Assembly (NCBI GenBank): GCA_030748365.1
Contig: JASMME010000116.1
Coordinates: 1 to 5,168, forward strand
Length of the DNA: 5,168 nt
DNA from: Lutibacter sp.
GTDB taxonomy: Bacteria; Bacteroidota; Bacteroidia; Flavobacteriales; Flavobacteriaceae
Reading direction: 5' to 3'
Shown here: positions 1 through 5,168 of the stretch, in pieces
How the letters are laid out: each line of letters starts with the position of its first letter
How positions within the stretch are numbered: the stretch's first letter is position 1
Notes under the pieces: generated by a model
What the model was told of the DNA's origin: nothing
The model's input: only the letters and a program-made list of their open reading frames with translations
Databases searched by the model: none
Translations under genes and position numbers: made by a program

Positions 1-182
1 ATATCAACGCCCGCGTGAAAATGATCTGTTCTCAATTCAGCAAAAGTACCGGATAAACGCCAGGGAATGTCTAGCGGGCTTTGAAAATAATCAGTAGGGA
101 AGTCTGCGCTATCGGGTAAATGCTGTTGTGCGCTGGCTGTTAAAAAAGGCCAAATAACAAGTAAATATAATAGGTGTTTCAA
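1..182 (-). CDS. M23-family metallopeptidase, N-terminal fragment (runs off the window)
   Basis: This is the N-terminal 60 codons of a secreted zinc endopeptidase that would cut peptidoglycan cross-links. The first residues (LKHLLYLLVIWPFLTASA) form a typical signal peptide with probable cleavage after A18, before QQ. The mature part contains YFQSPLDIPWRLSGTFAELR and then HFHAGVD (residues 54-60). The 'SPLDIP...LSG.FAELR..HFH.G.D' stretch is what I know from flavobacterial M23 peptidases, and H56-x3-D60 fits the first zinc-ligand motif of the family. The HxH motif and the rest of the LytM domain lie outside the window. The start is inferred. There is no in-frame ATG between the upstream stop (225-227) and the signal peptide, so TTG at 180-182 is the best candidate, with AGGAAAA 11 bases or so upstream (complement of 191-197). 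The gene diverges from the zapA cluster. The family is fairly sure and the exact start less so. Confidence 0.72.
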   Translation of the reverse strand, partial: MKHLLYLLVIWPFLTASAQQHLPDSADFPTDYFQSPLDIPWRLSGTFAELRTDHFHAGVD

Positions 183-247
183 AAAAAATATTTTCCTGCT
201 AAAATAACAAATTATATGATTTTTTCAGGCTTAAAAGTAAGTGCTAA

Positions 248-263
248 TAGGTCAGGACACCTA
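248..263. repeat. Short inverted repeat in the divergent intergenic region
   Basis: TAGGT (248-252) and ACCTA (259-263) form a perfect 5-bp inverted repeat around the 6-base centre CAGGAC. It lies about 28 bases upstream of the -33 element of the forward promoter, between two divergent genes, where an operator could sit. A 5-bp repeat arises easily by chance and no regulator is evident, so this is recorded only as a weak candidate. Otherwise I see nothing in 183-290 except AT-rich spacer. Confidence 0.2.
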
Positions 264-290
264 AAAGTTCAGGTAAATATCTAAAAACAG

Positions 291-321
291 TTGTAATATT
301 GCCTTACGAGTAGTAACTTTG
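291..321 (+). promoter_or_regulatory. Bacteroidota-type promoter for the coiled-coil gene and zapA
   Basis: A -33 element TTG (291-293) and a -7 element TAACTTTG (314-321) are separated by 20 bases. The -7 box matches the Bacteroidota primary-sigma consensus TAnnTTTG at every fixed position, and the spacing is within the usual range. Transcription should begin a few bases downstream, around 326-330. That would leave almost no leader before an ATG at 334, so the next in-frame ATG at 349 is the better start for the following gene. Confidence 0.72.
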
Positions 322-348
322 TAAAGATGGTTTATGCTTCACACCAGT

Positions 349-639
349 ATGGGTAACATAATACAAGTCGTTGATTTGGTGGCAGAAAAGCTACAAGTGC
401 TCCTTGAGAACTATGCTTTTCTCCAAGAAGAAAACGATTTGTTGATTGCCAAAGTCTCTTCATTAGAGACCCAGTTGTTAAGGGAGAAGCAGCAATTTGA
501 TTCGATTGAGCGAGATTATCAGTCCTTGAAAATAGCCAAAACCATTGCAGGCAGTAGCAAAGACAGCACAGAAACAAAACGAAAGATAAATGCACTCATT
601 CGCGAAATTGATGCATGTATTTCACAGTTGAGCGAATAA
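349..639 (+). CDS. Small coiled-coil protein preceding zapA (ZapB-like by size and position)
   Basis: This is a cytoplasmic protein of 96 residues with no signal peptide or membrane segment. Residues about 8-62 are an almost unbroken heptad-rich helix (for example VAEKLQVLLENYAFLQEEND and the segment after it). A polar hinge near 65-76 (AGSSKDSTE) follows, then a short conserved-looking C-terminal helix, KINALIREIDACISQLSE. It ends 12 bases before zapA and shares its promoter, so a role with the FtsZ ring is a reasonable guess. Its shape resembles the coiled-coil division protein ZapB, but I cannot show homology, and flavobacterial relatives are usually left as hypothetical. Start choice: an in-frame ATG at 334 would add five residues (MLHTS) but lies only a few bases from the predicted transcription start. 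ATG 349 is preferred. Neither has a Shine-Dalgarno site, which is common in this phylum. Confidence 0.8.
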   Translation: MGNIIQVVDLVAEKLQVLLENYAFLQEENDLLIAKVSSLETQLLREKQQFDSIERDYQSLKIAKTIAGSSKDSTETKRKINALIREIDACISQLSE

Positions 640-651
640 GTTCTTTAAAAA

Positions 652-945
652 ATGTCGGAACCACTCAAAATAAAAATAACCATTGCCGGAAGGGTATACC
701 CCATTGTGGTCAAAGATGCCCTTGAAGAAGAGGGTATGCGCAAAGCATCCCACAAGATCAACAGCATGGTGAGTGATTTTGAAAAACGGTACGCAGTGAG
801 TGATAAGCAAGATGTATTGGCCATGACAGCCCTTCAGTTTGCCTCGCTTATTGAAATAAAAGAAATTACCAAAGAAGACGCATTGATCGAAGTGGAAGAG
901 AAGCTAACGGCTATACACAATTTGTTAAGTAGTCAGCTCGCATAA
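652..945 (+). CDS. zapA: Cell division protein ZapA
   Basis: ZapA binds FtsZ in the cytoplasm and promotes bundling of its protofilaments at the division site. The 97-residue length is normal for the family. The N-terminus forms the beta-hairpin typical of ZapA (IKITIAGRVYPIVV, residues 7-20). A linker helix with EEEGMRKASHKIN follows, and then the segment YAVSDKQDVLAMTALQFA (47-64), which is characteristic of Bacteroidota ZapA. The C-terminal part (about 65-95) is a coiled-coil helix of the kind that forms the family's dimer and tetramer. The start at 652 follows the previous gene by 12 bases. An A-rich run (647-652) replaces a clear Shine-Dalgarno site, and translation may be coupled. It is probably expressed from the promoter at 291-321 together with its upstream neighbour. 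The alternative that it is a generic coiled-coil protein is unlikely, given the motif and the location beside rny. Confidence 0.92.
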   Translation: MSEPLKIKITIAGRVYPIVVKDALEEEGMRKASHKINSMVSDFEKRYAVSDKQDVLAMTALQFASLIEIKEITKEDALIEVEEKLTAIHNLLSSQLA

Positions 946-993
946 GGACGTTCATACATACATTAAAATACTGCCTACATCAGTCATTGTTTA

Positions 994-1108
994 TTAAACT
1001 CAACACTATTCATTATAAAGGGTGAGTCTGCACTGTTAGAGCGCGCCGTTTTAATACGGATTTTCGATCAGTCAGTTAGCCGCTAAACTTGTTTTATAAG
1101 GAGTTTAA
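994..1108 (+). ncRNA. ssrS: Probable 6S RNA (flavobacterial 6S type)
   Basis: 6S RNA mimics an open promoter and binds RNA polymerase holoenzyme, lowering housekeeping transcription in stationary phase. The gap between zapA and rny has no convincing ORF but can fold into a long, bulged rod. TTAAACTC (994-1001) pairs perfectly with GAGTTTAA (1101-1108). TTATAAA (1013-1019) pairs perfectly with TTTATAA (1093-1099), leaving an 11-base one-sided bulge between these stems. GC+ACTG (1030-1035) can pair with CAGT..GC (1073-1080), and CCGT (1046-1049) with ACGG (1056-1059) closes an apical hairpin. A rod of about 115 bases with internal bulges, followed directly by a terminator, suits the Bacteroidota 6S class. 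From memory, this RNA sits between zapA and rny in flavobacteria. The ends are approximate, the inner pairing has alternatives, and I see no clear TAnnTTTG box upstream. It could instead be a leader of rny. Confidence 0.62.
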
Positions 1109-1135
1109 AAACCTCACTGGTGTGGGTTTTTTTTT
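1107..1135 (+). terminator. Intrinsic terminator ending the 6S-like RNA, just upstream of rny
   Basis: The stem pairs AAAACC-CAC (1108-1117, with T1114 bulged) with GTG-GG-TTTT (1122-1130), closing a TGGT loop (1118-1121). Nine consecutive T follow the GC part (1127-1135). This is the form of a rho-independent terminator. Its A-rich 5' arm touches the 3' strand of the 6S-like closing stem (1101-1108). It ends 19 bases before the rny start codon, so rny must be expressed by read-through or from a promoter I cannot identify. Confidence 0.7.
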
Positions 1136-1144
1136 ACACAAAAA

Positions 1145-1150
1145 AGGAAG
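1145..1150 (+). promoter_or_regulatory. Ribosome binding site fixing the rny start at 1155
   Basis: AGGAAG (within AAAAAGGAAG, 1141-1150) lies four bases before ATG 1155. It is the clearest Shine-Dalgarno-like site on the forward strand and supports the internal ATG rather than the in-frame upstream ATG at 1089. The extra 22 codons of the longer frame would lie across the 6S-like RNA and its T-tract. Confidence 0.7.
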
Positions 1151-1154
1151 TAAT

Positions 1155-2723
1155 ATGGAAGCATATATATTGCCAATTGTAATTGGCGCAGCCCTTGGTT
1201 TGACCATTGGCTATGTGATTGCAAAATCACTCGAAAAGATAAAAGCCACCAAACTCTTAAGAAATACCAGGAAGGAAGCCTCCGCTTTGATCAAAGAGGC
1301 GAAGATTGAAGCAGCGGCCCTAAAGAAAGAAAAGATTCTACAGGCAAAGGAAAAGTTTATAGAGTTAAAAGCCGCCCACGAGAAAGTAATCCTTTCCAGG
1401 GACAAAAAGATGGCAGATGCAGAAAAGCGCATCCGCGATAAGGAATCACAGGTTTCACAACAACTGGACAAGCATAAAAAACTTACTGCCGAAGTAGATG
1501 TGAAGCGTGCAGAATTCGATAAAAAGAACGACTACCTGGAAAGACGTCTTCAGGAAGTTGAAAAAATTCATCGCAAACAGGTAGAGAACCTAGAAGTTAT
1601 TTCGGGGCTTTCTGCTGAAGAGGCCAAAAAGGAACTGATCAGTTCCCTCAAGGATGAGGCCAATACAGATGCCCTGTCTTTGATTCAGGAAACGATTGAA
1701 GAATCACAGCTCACAGCAGCGCAGGAGTCCAAAAAAATCATTTTAAATACCATACAACGGCTAGGGGTAGAACAAACCGTTGAGAACTGTGTCTCTGTTT
1801 TTAATATTGAGAATGATGATATCAAAGGAAGGATCATCGGTCGGGAAGGTCGAAATATCAGGGCACTGGAAGCTACTACAGGTGTTGAAATCATTGTGGA
1901 TGATACGCCTGAGGCCATTATTCTTTCTTGTTTTGACCCAGTACGACGCGAAATTGCCCGTTTGTCACTGCACAAACTCGTCACCGATGGCAGGATCCAC
2001 CCAGCCCGTATAGAGGAGGTGGTCCGAAAAACGGAAAAGCAAATACAGCAGGAAATCAATGAAATTGGCAAACGAACGGTCATCGATTTGGGTATCCATG
2101 GAATTCATCCGGAATTGATCAAGACCATCGGTCGAATGAAATACCGTTCTTCATACGGTCAAAACCTTTTACAGCACTCTCGTGAGGTGGCCAATCTTTG
2201 TGGGTTGATGGCTGCTGAACTAGGGCTCAATGCCAAACTGGCCAAACGCGCCGGTCTCTTACACGATATTGGAAAAGTCCCTGAATCGGAGAGTGAGTTG
2301 CCACACGCCTTATTGGGTATGGAATGGGCAGAAAAATACAAGGAAAACGAAGTGGTCTGCAATGCCATCGGTGCCCACCACGATGAAATTGAAATGAAAT
2401 CACTGATCGCACCGATTGTACAGGTATGTGATGCCATCTCCGGCGCCCGACCTGGTGCCCGTAGACAGGTGTTAGATTCTTATATACAGCGTCTCAAAGA
2501 TCTTGAAGACATCGCTTTTGGTTTCCCTGGTGTACAGAAAGCCTATGCCATTCAGGCCGGTAGGGAATTACGGGTATTGGTGGAAAGTGAAAAAGTGGAT
2601 GATGTCAGGGCCTCTGAACTGTCTTATAACATTTCTCAAAAGATACAGAATGACATGACCTATCCCGGACAGGTTCGGGTAACGGTTATACGCGAAACCA
2701 GGGTGGTAAATATTGCCAAATAA
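1155..2723 (+). CDS. rny: Ribonuclease Y
   Basis: RNase Y is a membrane-anchored endoribonuclease that starts decay and processing of mRNA. From ATG 1155 the protein has 522 residues, normal for the family. It opens with one transmembrane helix (about 4-24, [20 protein letters not shown]). A long charged coiled coil runs from about 28 to 190, rich in K, E and A. A KH RNA-binding domain (about 212-275) follows with the GXXG loop GREG (229-232) inside [10 protein letters not shown]. The HD phosphohydrolase domain carries H341 (LLQHSRE), H370-D371 (LLHDIGK), H408-H409 (GAHHDE) and D426 ([14 protein letters not shown]), which together supply the expected metal-binding set. The C-terminal domain ends in [15 protein letters not shown]. 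All key residues are present and the frame is intact. It follows the 6S-like RNA and its terminator and ends in a shared terminator at 2765-2797. Confidence 0.97.
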   Translation: MEAYILPIVIGAALGLTIGYVIAKSLEKIKATKLLRNTRKEASALIKEAKIEAAALKKEKILQAKEKFIELKAAHEKVILSRDKKMADAEKRIRDKESQVSQQLDKHKKLTAEVDVKRAEFDKKNDYLERRLQEVEKIHRKQVENLEVISGLSAEEAKKELISSLKDEANTDALSLIQETIEESQLTAAQESKKIILNTIQRLGVEQTVENCVSVFNIENDDIKGRIIGREGRNIRALEATTGVEIIVDDTPEAIILSCFDPVRREIARLSLHKLVTDGRIHPARIEEVVRKTEKQIQQEINEIGKRTVIDLGIHGIHPELIKTIGRMKYRSSYGQNLLQHSREVANLCGLMAAELGLNAKLAKRAGLLHDIGKVPESESELPHALLGMEWAEKYKENEVVCNAIGAHHDEIEMKSLIAPIVQVCDAISGARPGARRQVLDSYIQRLKDLEDIAFGFPGVQKAYAIQAGRELRVLVESEKVDDVRASELSYNISQKIQNDMTYPGQVRVTVIRETRVVNIAK

Positions 2724-2764
2724 GTTGTTTCACGCCGCTTAGTTCCCCTCAAAACCCTCCATAA

Positions 2765-2797
2765 AAAAACCGGCTGCTATACGCATTGCCGGTTTTT
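2765..2797. terminator. Bidirectional terminator between rny and serA
   Basis: AAAAACCGGC (2765-2774) pairs perfectly with GCCGGTTTTT (2788-2797) around a 13-base loop, inside which TGC/GCA (2775-2777/2783-2785) can add three pairs. The GC core is flanked by an A-tract on the left and a T-tract on the right, so the same hairpin gives a U-run on transcripts arriving from rny (plus strand) and from serA (minus strand). Confidence 0.88.
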
Positions 2798-2814
2798 ATC
2801 TTTTTATAGAGTAG

Positions 2815-2830
2815 GGGCTATTTTTAGCCC
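2815..2830. repeat. Small hairpin over the serA stop codon
   Basis: GGGCTA (2815-2820) and TAGCCC (2825-2830) form a perfect 6-bp inverted repeat with a TTTT loop. The serA stop codon (2824-2826) falls inside it. No T-tract follows on either strand, so it does not look like a terminator itself. It may protect the 3' end of the mRNA or be incidental. Confidence 0.4.
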
Positions 2831-3774
2831 AACAAATCGATGATTTGTTCAGCCAGTTCCGTACCAATTCTGTCCTGGGCTTCCCCGGTCGCTGCACCGA
2901 TATGCGGGCTTAGGGAGAGGTTCGGATTCATTAATAACTGTATTTCTGGTGTGGGCTCGTTTTCAAATACGTCCAAGGCTGCTTTGGCAACCTTACCGCT
3001 GTCAATGGCAGCGATTAGGGCAGGTTCATCTACCACGCCACCACGGGCTGCATTTACCAGGCAGGCCCCAGTTTTCATCAGGTCAAATTCTTTGGTGGAG
3101 AGTACATAGTCTTCCTGTGCAGGTACGTGCAGGGAAATAAAATCAGCTTCTTGTAAGACAGCTTCTTTGCTAAGCGTCTGAATGGTAAAGATCAAGGATT
3201 GGTGATCGAAAAACTCCAGTTCTAGGTGGGCTTCATCGATAAAAGGATCAAAAGCAATTACTTTCATTCCCAGTCCCAATCCTATTTTAGCAGTGGCTTG
3301 GCCAATTCTTCCGAACCCAATAAGTCCCAGGGTCTTTCCCTTGAGCTCGATTCCTTTGGCAAAAGCCTTCTTTAATTCCTTGAATTTGGCATCGCCCTCC
3401 AGGGGCATCTGCCGGTTGGATACGTGTAAAAAACGCGCCATCCCAAACAGGTGGGCAAAGACCAGTTCTGCCACAGAATGTGAGGAAGCAGCGGGTGTGT
3501 TGATTACGTGTAAGCCTTTTTCACGGGCGTAGGCTACGTCGATATTATCCATACCAACTCCACCACGACCAATGATTTTTAGGTCGGGACAATTGTCAAT
3601 AATATCTGTACGTACTTTGGTAGCACTCCGTACGAGTAATACTGAAATCTGCTCGTTGTTGATATAGGCAACCAGCTGATCTTGGGCAACCGTGCTAAGA
3701 TCTACTTCAAAACCGGCTGCTTCTAGGGCTTTGACACCGCTCAGGGCGATGCCGTCATTGGCCAATACTTTCAT
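2824..3774 (-). CDS. serA: D-3-phosphoglycerate dehydrogenase, short form (D-2-hydroxyacid dehydrogenase family)
   Basis: It oxidises 3-phosphoglycerate to 3-phosphohydroxypyruvate with NAD, the first step of serine synthesis in the cytoplasm. The 316 residues make a split substrate-binding domain (about 1-100 plus the C-terminal helix) around a Rossmann domain (about 101-290). The nucleotide loop GFGRIG is at 153-158 and the ribose-binding acid is D176 (AFDPF). The catalytic set is complete: R244 (NAARGGVVDE), E273 (DVFENEP) and H291 (SPHIGAAT). The chain stops right after the catalytic domain, so the C-terminal ACT domain that gives serine feedback in longer SerA proteins is absent. The segment about 183-206, between the second Rossmann strand and QEADFISLH, is longer and more hydrophobic than I expect, without breaking the frame. 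It follows serC by 15 bases with no Shine-Dalgarno site, so the two are surely cotranscribed. Without serC beside it, only a general 2-hydroxyacid dehydrogenase call would be safe. Confidence 0.88.
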   Translation of the reverse strand: MKVLANDGIALSGVKALEAAGFEVDLSTVAQDQLVAYINNEQISVLLVRSATKVRTDIIDNCPDLKIIGRGGVGMDNIDVAYAREKGLHVINTPAASSHSVAELVFAHLFGMARFLHVSNRQMPLEGDAKFKELKKAFAKGIELKGKTLGLIGFGRIGQATAKIGLGLGMKVIAFDPFIDEAHLELEFFDHQSLIFTIQTLSKEAVLQEADFISLHVPAQEDYVLSTKEFDLMKTGACLVNAARGGVVDEPALIAAIDSGKVAKAALDVFENEPTPEIQLLMNPNLSLSPHIGAATGEAQDRIGTELAEQIIDLLG

Positions 3775-3789
3775 GGGAAAATTATTTAG

Positions 3790-4860
3790 TTAGTTTACTT
3801 GTTGTTCAAATGCCTGCATGACATCGATCAATGCTTGTACACTGCTTAACGGCATTGCGTTGTAGATGCTCGCGCGGTAGCCTCCTACCGAACGGTGTCC
3901 TTTAATACCGCTGATACCGGCGTCATTCCAGAGACGGTCAAACAAGTCTTTGTGTGTATCGTCGGTCAAGGTAAAGGTGACGTTCATCAGGGAACGATCG
4001 GCCACTTCAGCAAAACCTTTAAACAGCGGGTTCCTGTCTATTTCAGCATAGAGCAGGCTGGCTTTTTCCTCGTTGATTTTTTCAATGGCCTTGACCCCGC
4101 CCAAGTCTTTTAACCACTCCAGGGTAAGCATGGAAACATAGACCGCAAACACCGGCGGTGTATTGAACATACTGTCTTTGCTTAGGTGTACCTGGTAATC
4201 GAGCATAGAAGGGATGTCACGGTCGATTTTCCCCAGTATCTCCTCCTTGACAATGACCAGGGTAGTGCCGGCTGGTCCCATATTTTTCTGGGCCCCTGCA
4301 TAGACCAAATCAAACTTACTAAAGTCCAGTTCGCGGGAAAAAATATCAGAACTCATATCACAGACCAATAAAGAATCTGTTTCCGGAAAATCTTTAAACT
4401 GCGTTCCGTAAATGGTATTGTTTGAAGTACAGTGTAGGTAATCGAGTCCGGAAGGCAGGTTATAGTCTTTGGGAATATAATTGTAGCCCTTGTCTTTTGA
4501 ACTGGCCAGTACTTCCACCTTGCCAAGTCCGCGGGCTTCTTTGAGCGCTTTTGCGCTCCAGGCACCAGTATCTAGGTAGCCGGCAGTACCCTCAGTAGAT
4601 AGTAGGTTGTAGGGGGCCATCAGGAATTCGAGGCTGGCGCCTCCCTGTAAAAACAATACCGAATAGCCCTCGGGCAGGGCTAACAATTCTTTTACCAGGG
4701 CACGTGCCTTGTCCATGACCGCTACAAAATCAGCACTTCTGTGTGAAATCTCTATCAGGGACAGGTCAATACCGTTGAAATTAAGCACTGCTTCTGAAGC
4801 TTTTTGTAAAACCGTTTCGGGTAGGATACAAGGTCCTGCGCTAAAATTATGTTTTTTCAT
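3790..4860 (-). CDS. serC: Phosphoserine aminotransferase
   Basis: It is a PLP-dependent class V aminotransferase of the cytoplasm. It converts 3-phosphohydroxypyruvate plus glutamate to O-phosphoserine and 2-oxoglutarate, and in many bacteria it also serves vitamin B6 synthesis. The 356 residues match the family length. Recognisable segments are the start MKKHNFSAGPCILP, the substrate-binding EISHRS (38-42 region), the cofactor-phosphate loop LQGGASLEF (71-79), CDMSSD with PLP-ring aspartate D168, and YAGAQKNMGPAG with Schiff-base lysine K192. GHRSVGGYRASIYNA (321-335) supplies the substrate-phosphate residues. It is the first gene of the serC-serA pair, whose two enzymes act in consecutive steps. 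Start: ATG 4858-4860 fits the conserved N-terminus, although no Shine-Dalgarno site is visible upstream. A promoter may lie in the 84-base gap to the upstream gene, but none is convincing. Confidence 0.96.
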   Translation of the reverse strand: MKKHNFSAGPCILPETVLQKASEAVLNFNGIDLSLIEISHRSADFVAVMDKARALVKELLALPEGYSVLFLQGGASLEFLMAPYNLLSTEGTAGYLDTGAWSAKALKEARGLGKVEVLASSKDKGYNYIPKDYNLPSGLDYLHCTSNNTIYGTQFKDFPETDSLLVCDMSSDIFSRELDFSKFDLVYAGAQKNMGPAGTTLVIVKEEILGKIDRDIPSMLDYQVHLSKDSMFNTPPVFAVYVSMLTLEWLKDLGGVKAIEKINEEKASLLYAEIDRNPLFKGFAEVADRSLMNVTFTLTDDTHKDLFDRLWNDAGISGIKGHRSVGGYRASIYNAMPLSSVQALIDVMQAFEQQVN

Positions 4861-4944
4861 TTTGTACTAATAAAATCCGTTTATCAGGCTACAAACTTCG
4901 GCAAAAAAACAGACATAAAGCCCATATATAGTTAAAAAAATAGC

Positions 4945-5168
4945 CTATAATTTTGTCAAAAATTGAATGGTATCTACCTTATCTGCATAATTCCATAATT
5001 GGGGTTGTTGGGTCTGGCCAAAGGCTACAAAACCTGCCCGATCTGTCTTGGCTACCAGGCACTGAATCTGCTCAGTATCTGCAGCCAATTGCTGGGTAAG
5101 TACCTCAATATCGTCATAGAATTCATAGAAAAGGGTCGCAATAGGAGAGGCATGGCTGGTATCTTCTT
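4945..5168 (-). CDS. C-terminal fragment of a probable acyl-CoA reductase (LuxC family), start outside the window
   Basis: Reading the minus strand in from the right edge gives 73 open codons ending at TAG (4945-4947), with no in-window start needed. The translation includes EDTSHASPIATLFYEFYDD, then IEVLTQQLAADTEQIQCLVA, and ends GFVAFGQTQQPQLWNYADKV followed by DTIQFLTKL. The ending 'FGQ.Q.P.LW.YAD.VDT..FL' resembles, from memory, the C-terminus of the acyl-CoA reductase (LuxC-like) found beside serC in flavobacteria. That family reduces acyl-CoA to aldehyde with NADPH. The catalytic cysteine and the cofactor domain lie outside, so function cannot be checked here. It has the same orientation as serC, 84 bases upstream of it. 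Codon phase and composition look fully coding. Coding status is confident and the family name is moderate. Confidence 0.68.
   Translation of the reverse strand, partial: EDTSHASPIATLFYEFYDDIEVLTQQLAADTEQIQCLVAKTDRAGFVAFGQTQQPQLWNYADKVDTIQFLTKL

Noticed and set aside
208..216. Possible promoter for the M23 gene (TATAATTTG on the minus strand)
   Set aside because: The spacing between TA and TTTG is not the two-base form of the consensus, and no -33 element is visible at a suitable distance.
261..300. Loose direct repeat of CTAAAA-containing segments upstream of the promoter
   Set aside because: The copies share only CTAAAA plus scattered bases in an AT-rich spacer, too little to call a repeat.
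332..595. An 87-codon open frame on the minus strand opposite the coiled-coil gene
   Set aside because: It is the antisense shadow of a gene with a promoter and coding character. Its translation has no recognisable domain, and it would end over the opposing promoter region.
946..993. Promoter for the 6S-like RNA
   Set aside because: I searched for TAnnTTTG with an upstream TTG and found no acceptable match, so the RNA start remains undefined.
1685..2083. A 132-codon minus-strand open frame inside rny
   Set aside because: It lies wholly antisense to the conserved KH region of RNase Y. Its Ser/Ile-rich, low-information translation is typical of a shadow frame.
2159..2437. Minus-strand open frames inside the HD domain of rny
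   Set aside because: They mirror the conserved HD-domain codons and have no independent start signal or family resemblance.
2840..3532. Several plus-strand open frames across serA
   Set aside because: They are antisense to an intact dehydrogenase with all its catalytic residues. Their translations are Pro/Arg/Ser-rich without motifs.
3895..4371. Plus-strand open frames and a minus-strand alternate frame within serC
   Set aside because: They overlap the highly conserved aminotransferase core in other frames and lack any start signal or recognisable domain.
4892..4920. Possible serC promoter on the minus strand (GAAGTTTG as a -7 box)
   Set aside because: The TTTG half is present but the TA of TAnnTTTG is missing, and no TTG sits at the right distance upstream, so it is not better than chance.

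Overview
The window looks like a piece of a Bacteroidota chromosome, most likely a flavobacterium. Four things suggest this: a TTG-N20-TAnnTTTG promoter of the Bacteroidota type at 291-321, weak or absent Shine-Dalgarno sites before most genes, the gene order M23 peptidase / coiled-coil protein / zapA / 6S-like RNA / rny, and a short SerA next to SerC. Everything protein-coding that I can name is core housekeeping. I see no mobile element, CRISPR array, tRNA, rRNA or foreign-looking island.

Left part (1-2723). A truncated gene on the minus strand (1-182) encodes the secreted N-terminus of an M23-type cell-wall peptidase, apparently with a TTG start. Divergent from it, a promoter at 291-321 drives a small coiled-coil protein (349-639) and the FtsZ-ring protein ZapA (652-945). 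The roughly 210-base gap that follows holds a long imperfect RNA rod (994-1108), best read as the Bacteroidota form of 6S RNA, which ends in an intrinsic terminator (1107-1135). Ribonuclease Y (rny, 1155-2723) starts only 19 bases after that terminator. The block thus groups wall remodelling, division-ring assembly, a polymerase-binding RNA and RNA decay.

Right part (2724-5168). A bidirectional terminator (2765-2797) separates rny from the convergent serine-biosynthesis pair serC-serA (transcribed serC first, 15 bases between genes). SerA oxidises 3-phosphoglycerate and SerC transaminates the product to phosphoserine. No serB is present here. Upstream of serC, on the same strand, is the C-terminal end of another gene (4945-5168, running off the window), which I read as a LuxC-family acyl-CoA reductase.

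I did not find an undescribed system. The most useful points are the 6S-like RNA with its terminator set against rny, the likely corrected starts for rny and the coiled-coil gene, and two truncated edge genes that are easily missed.
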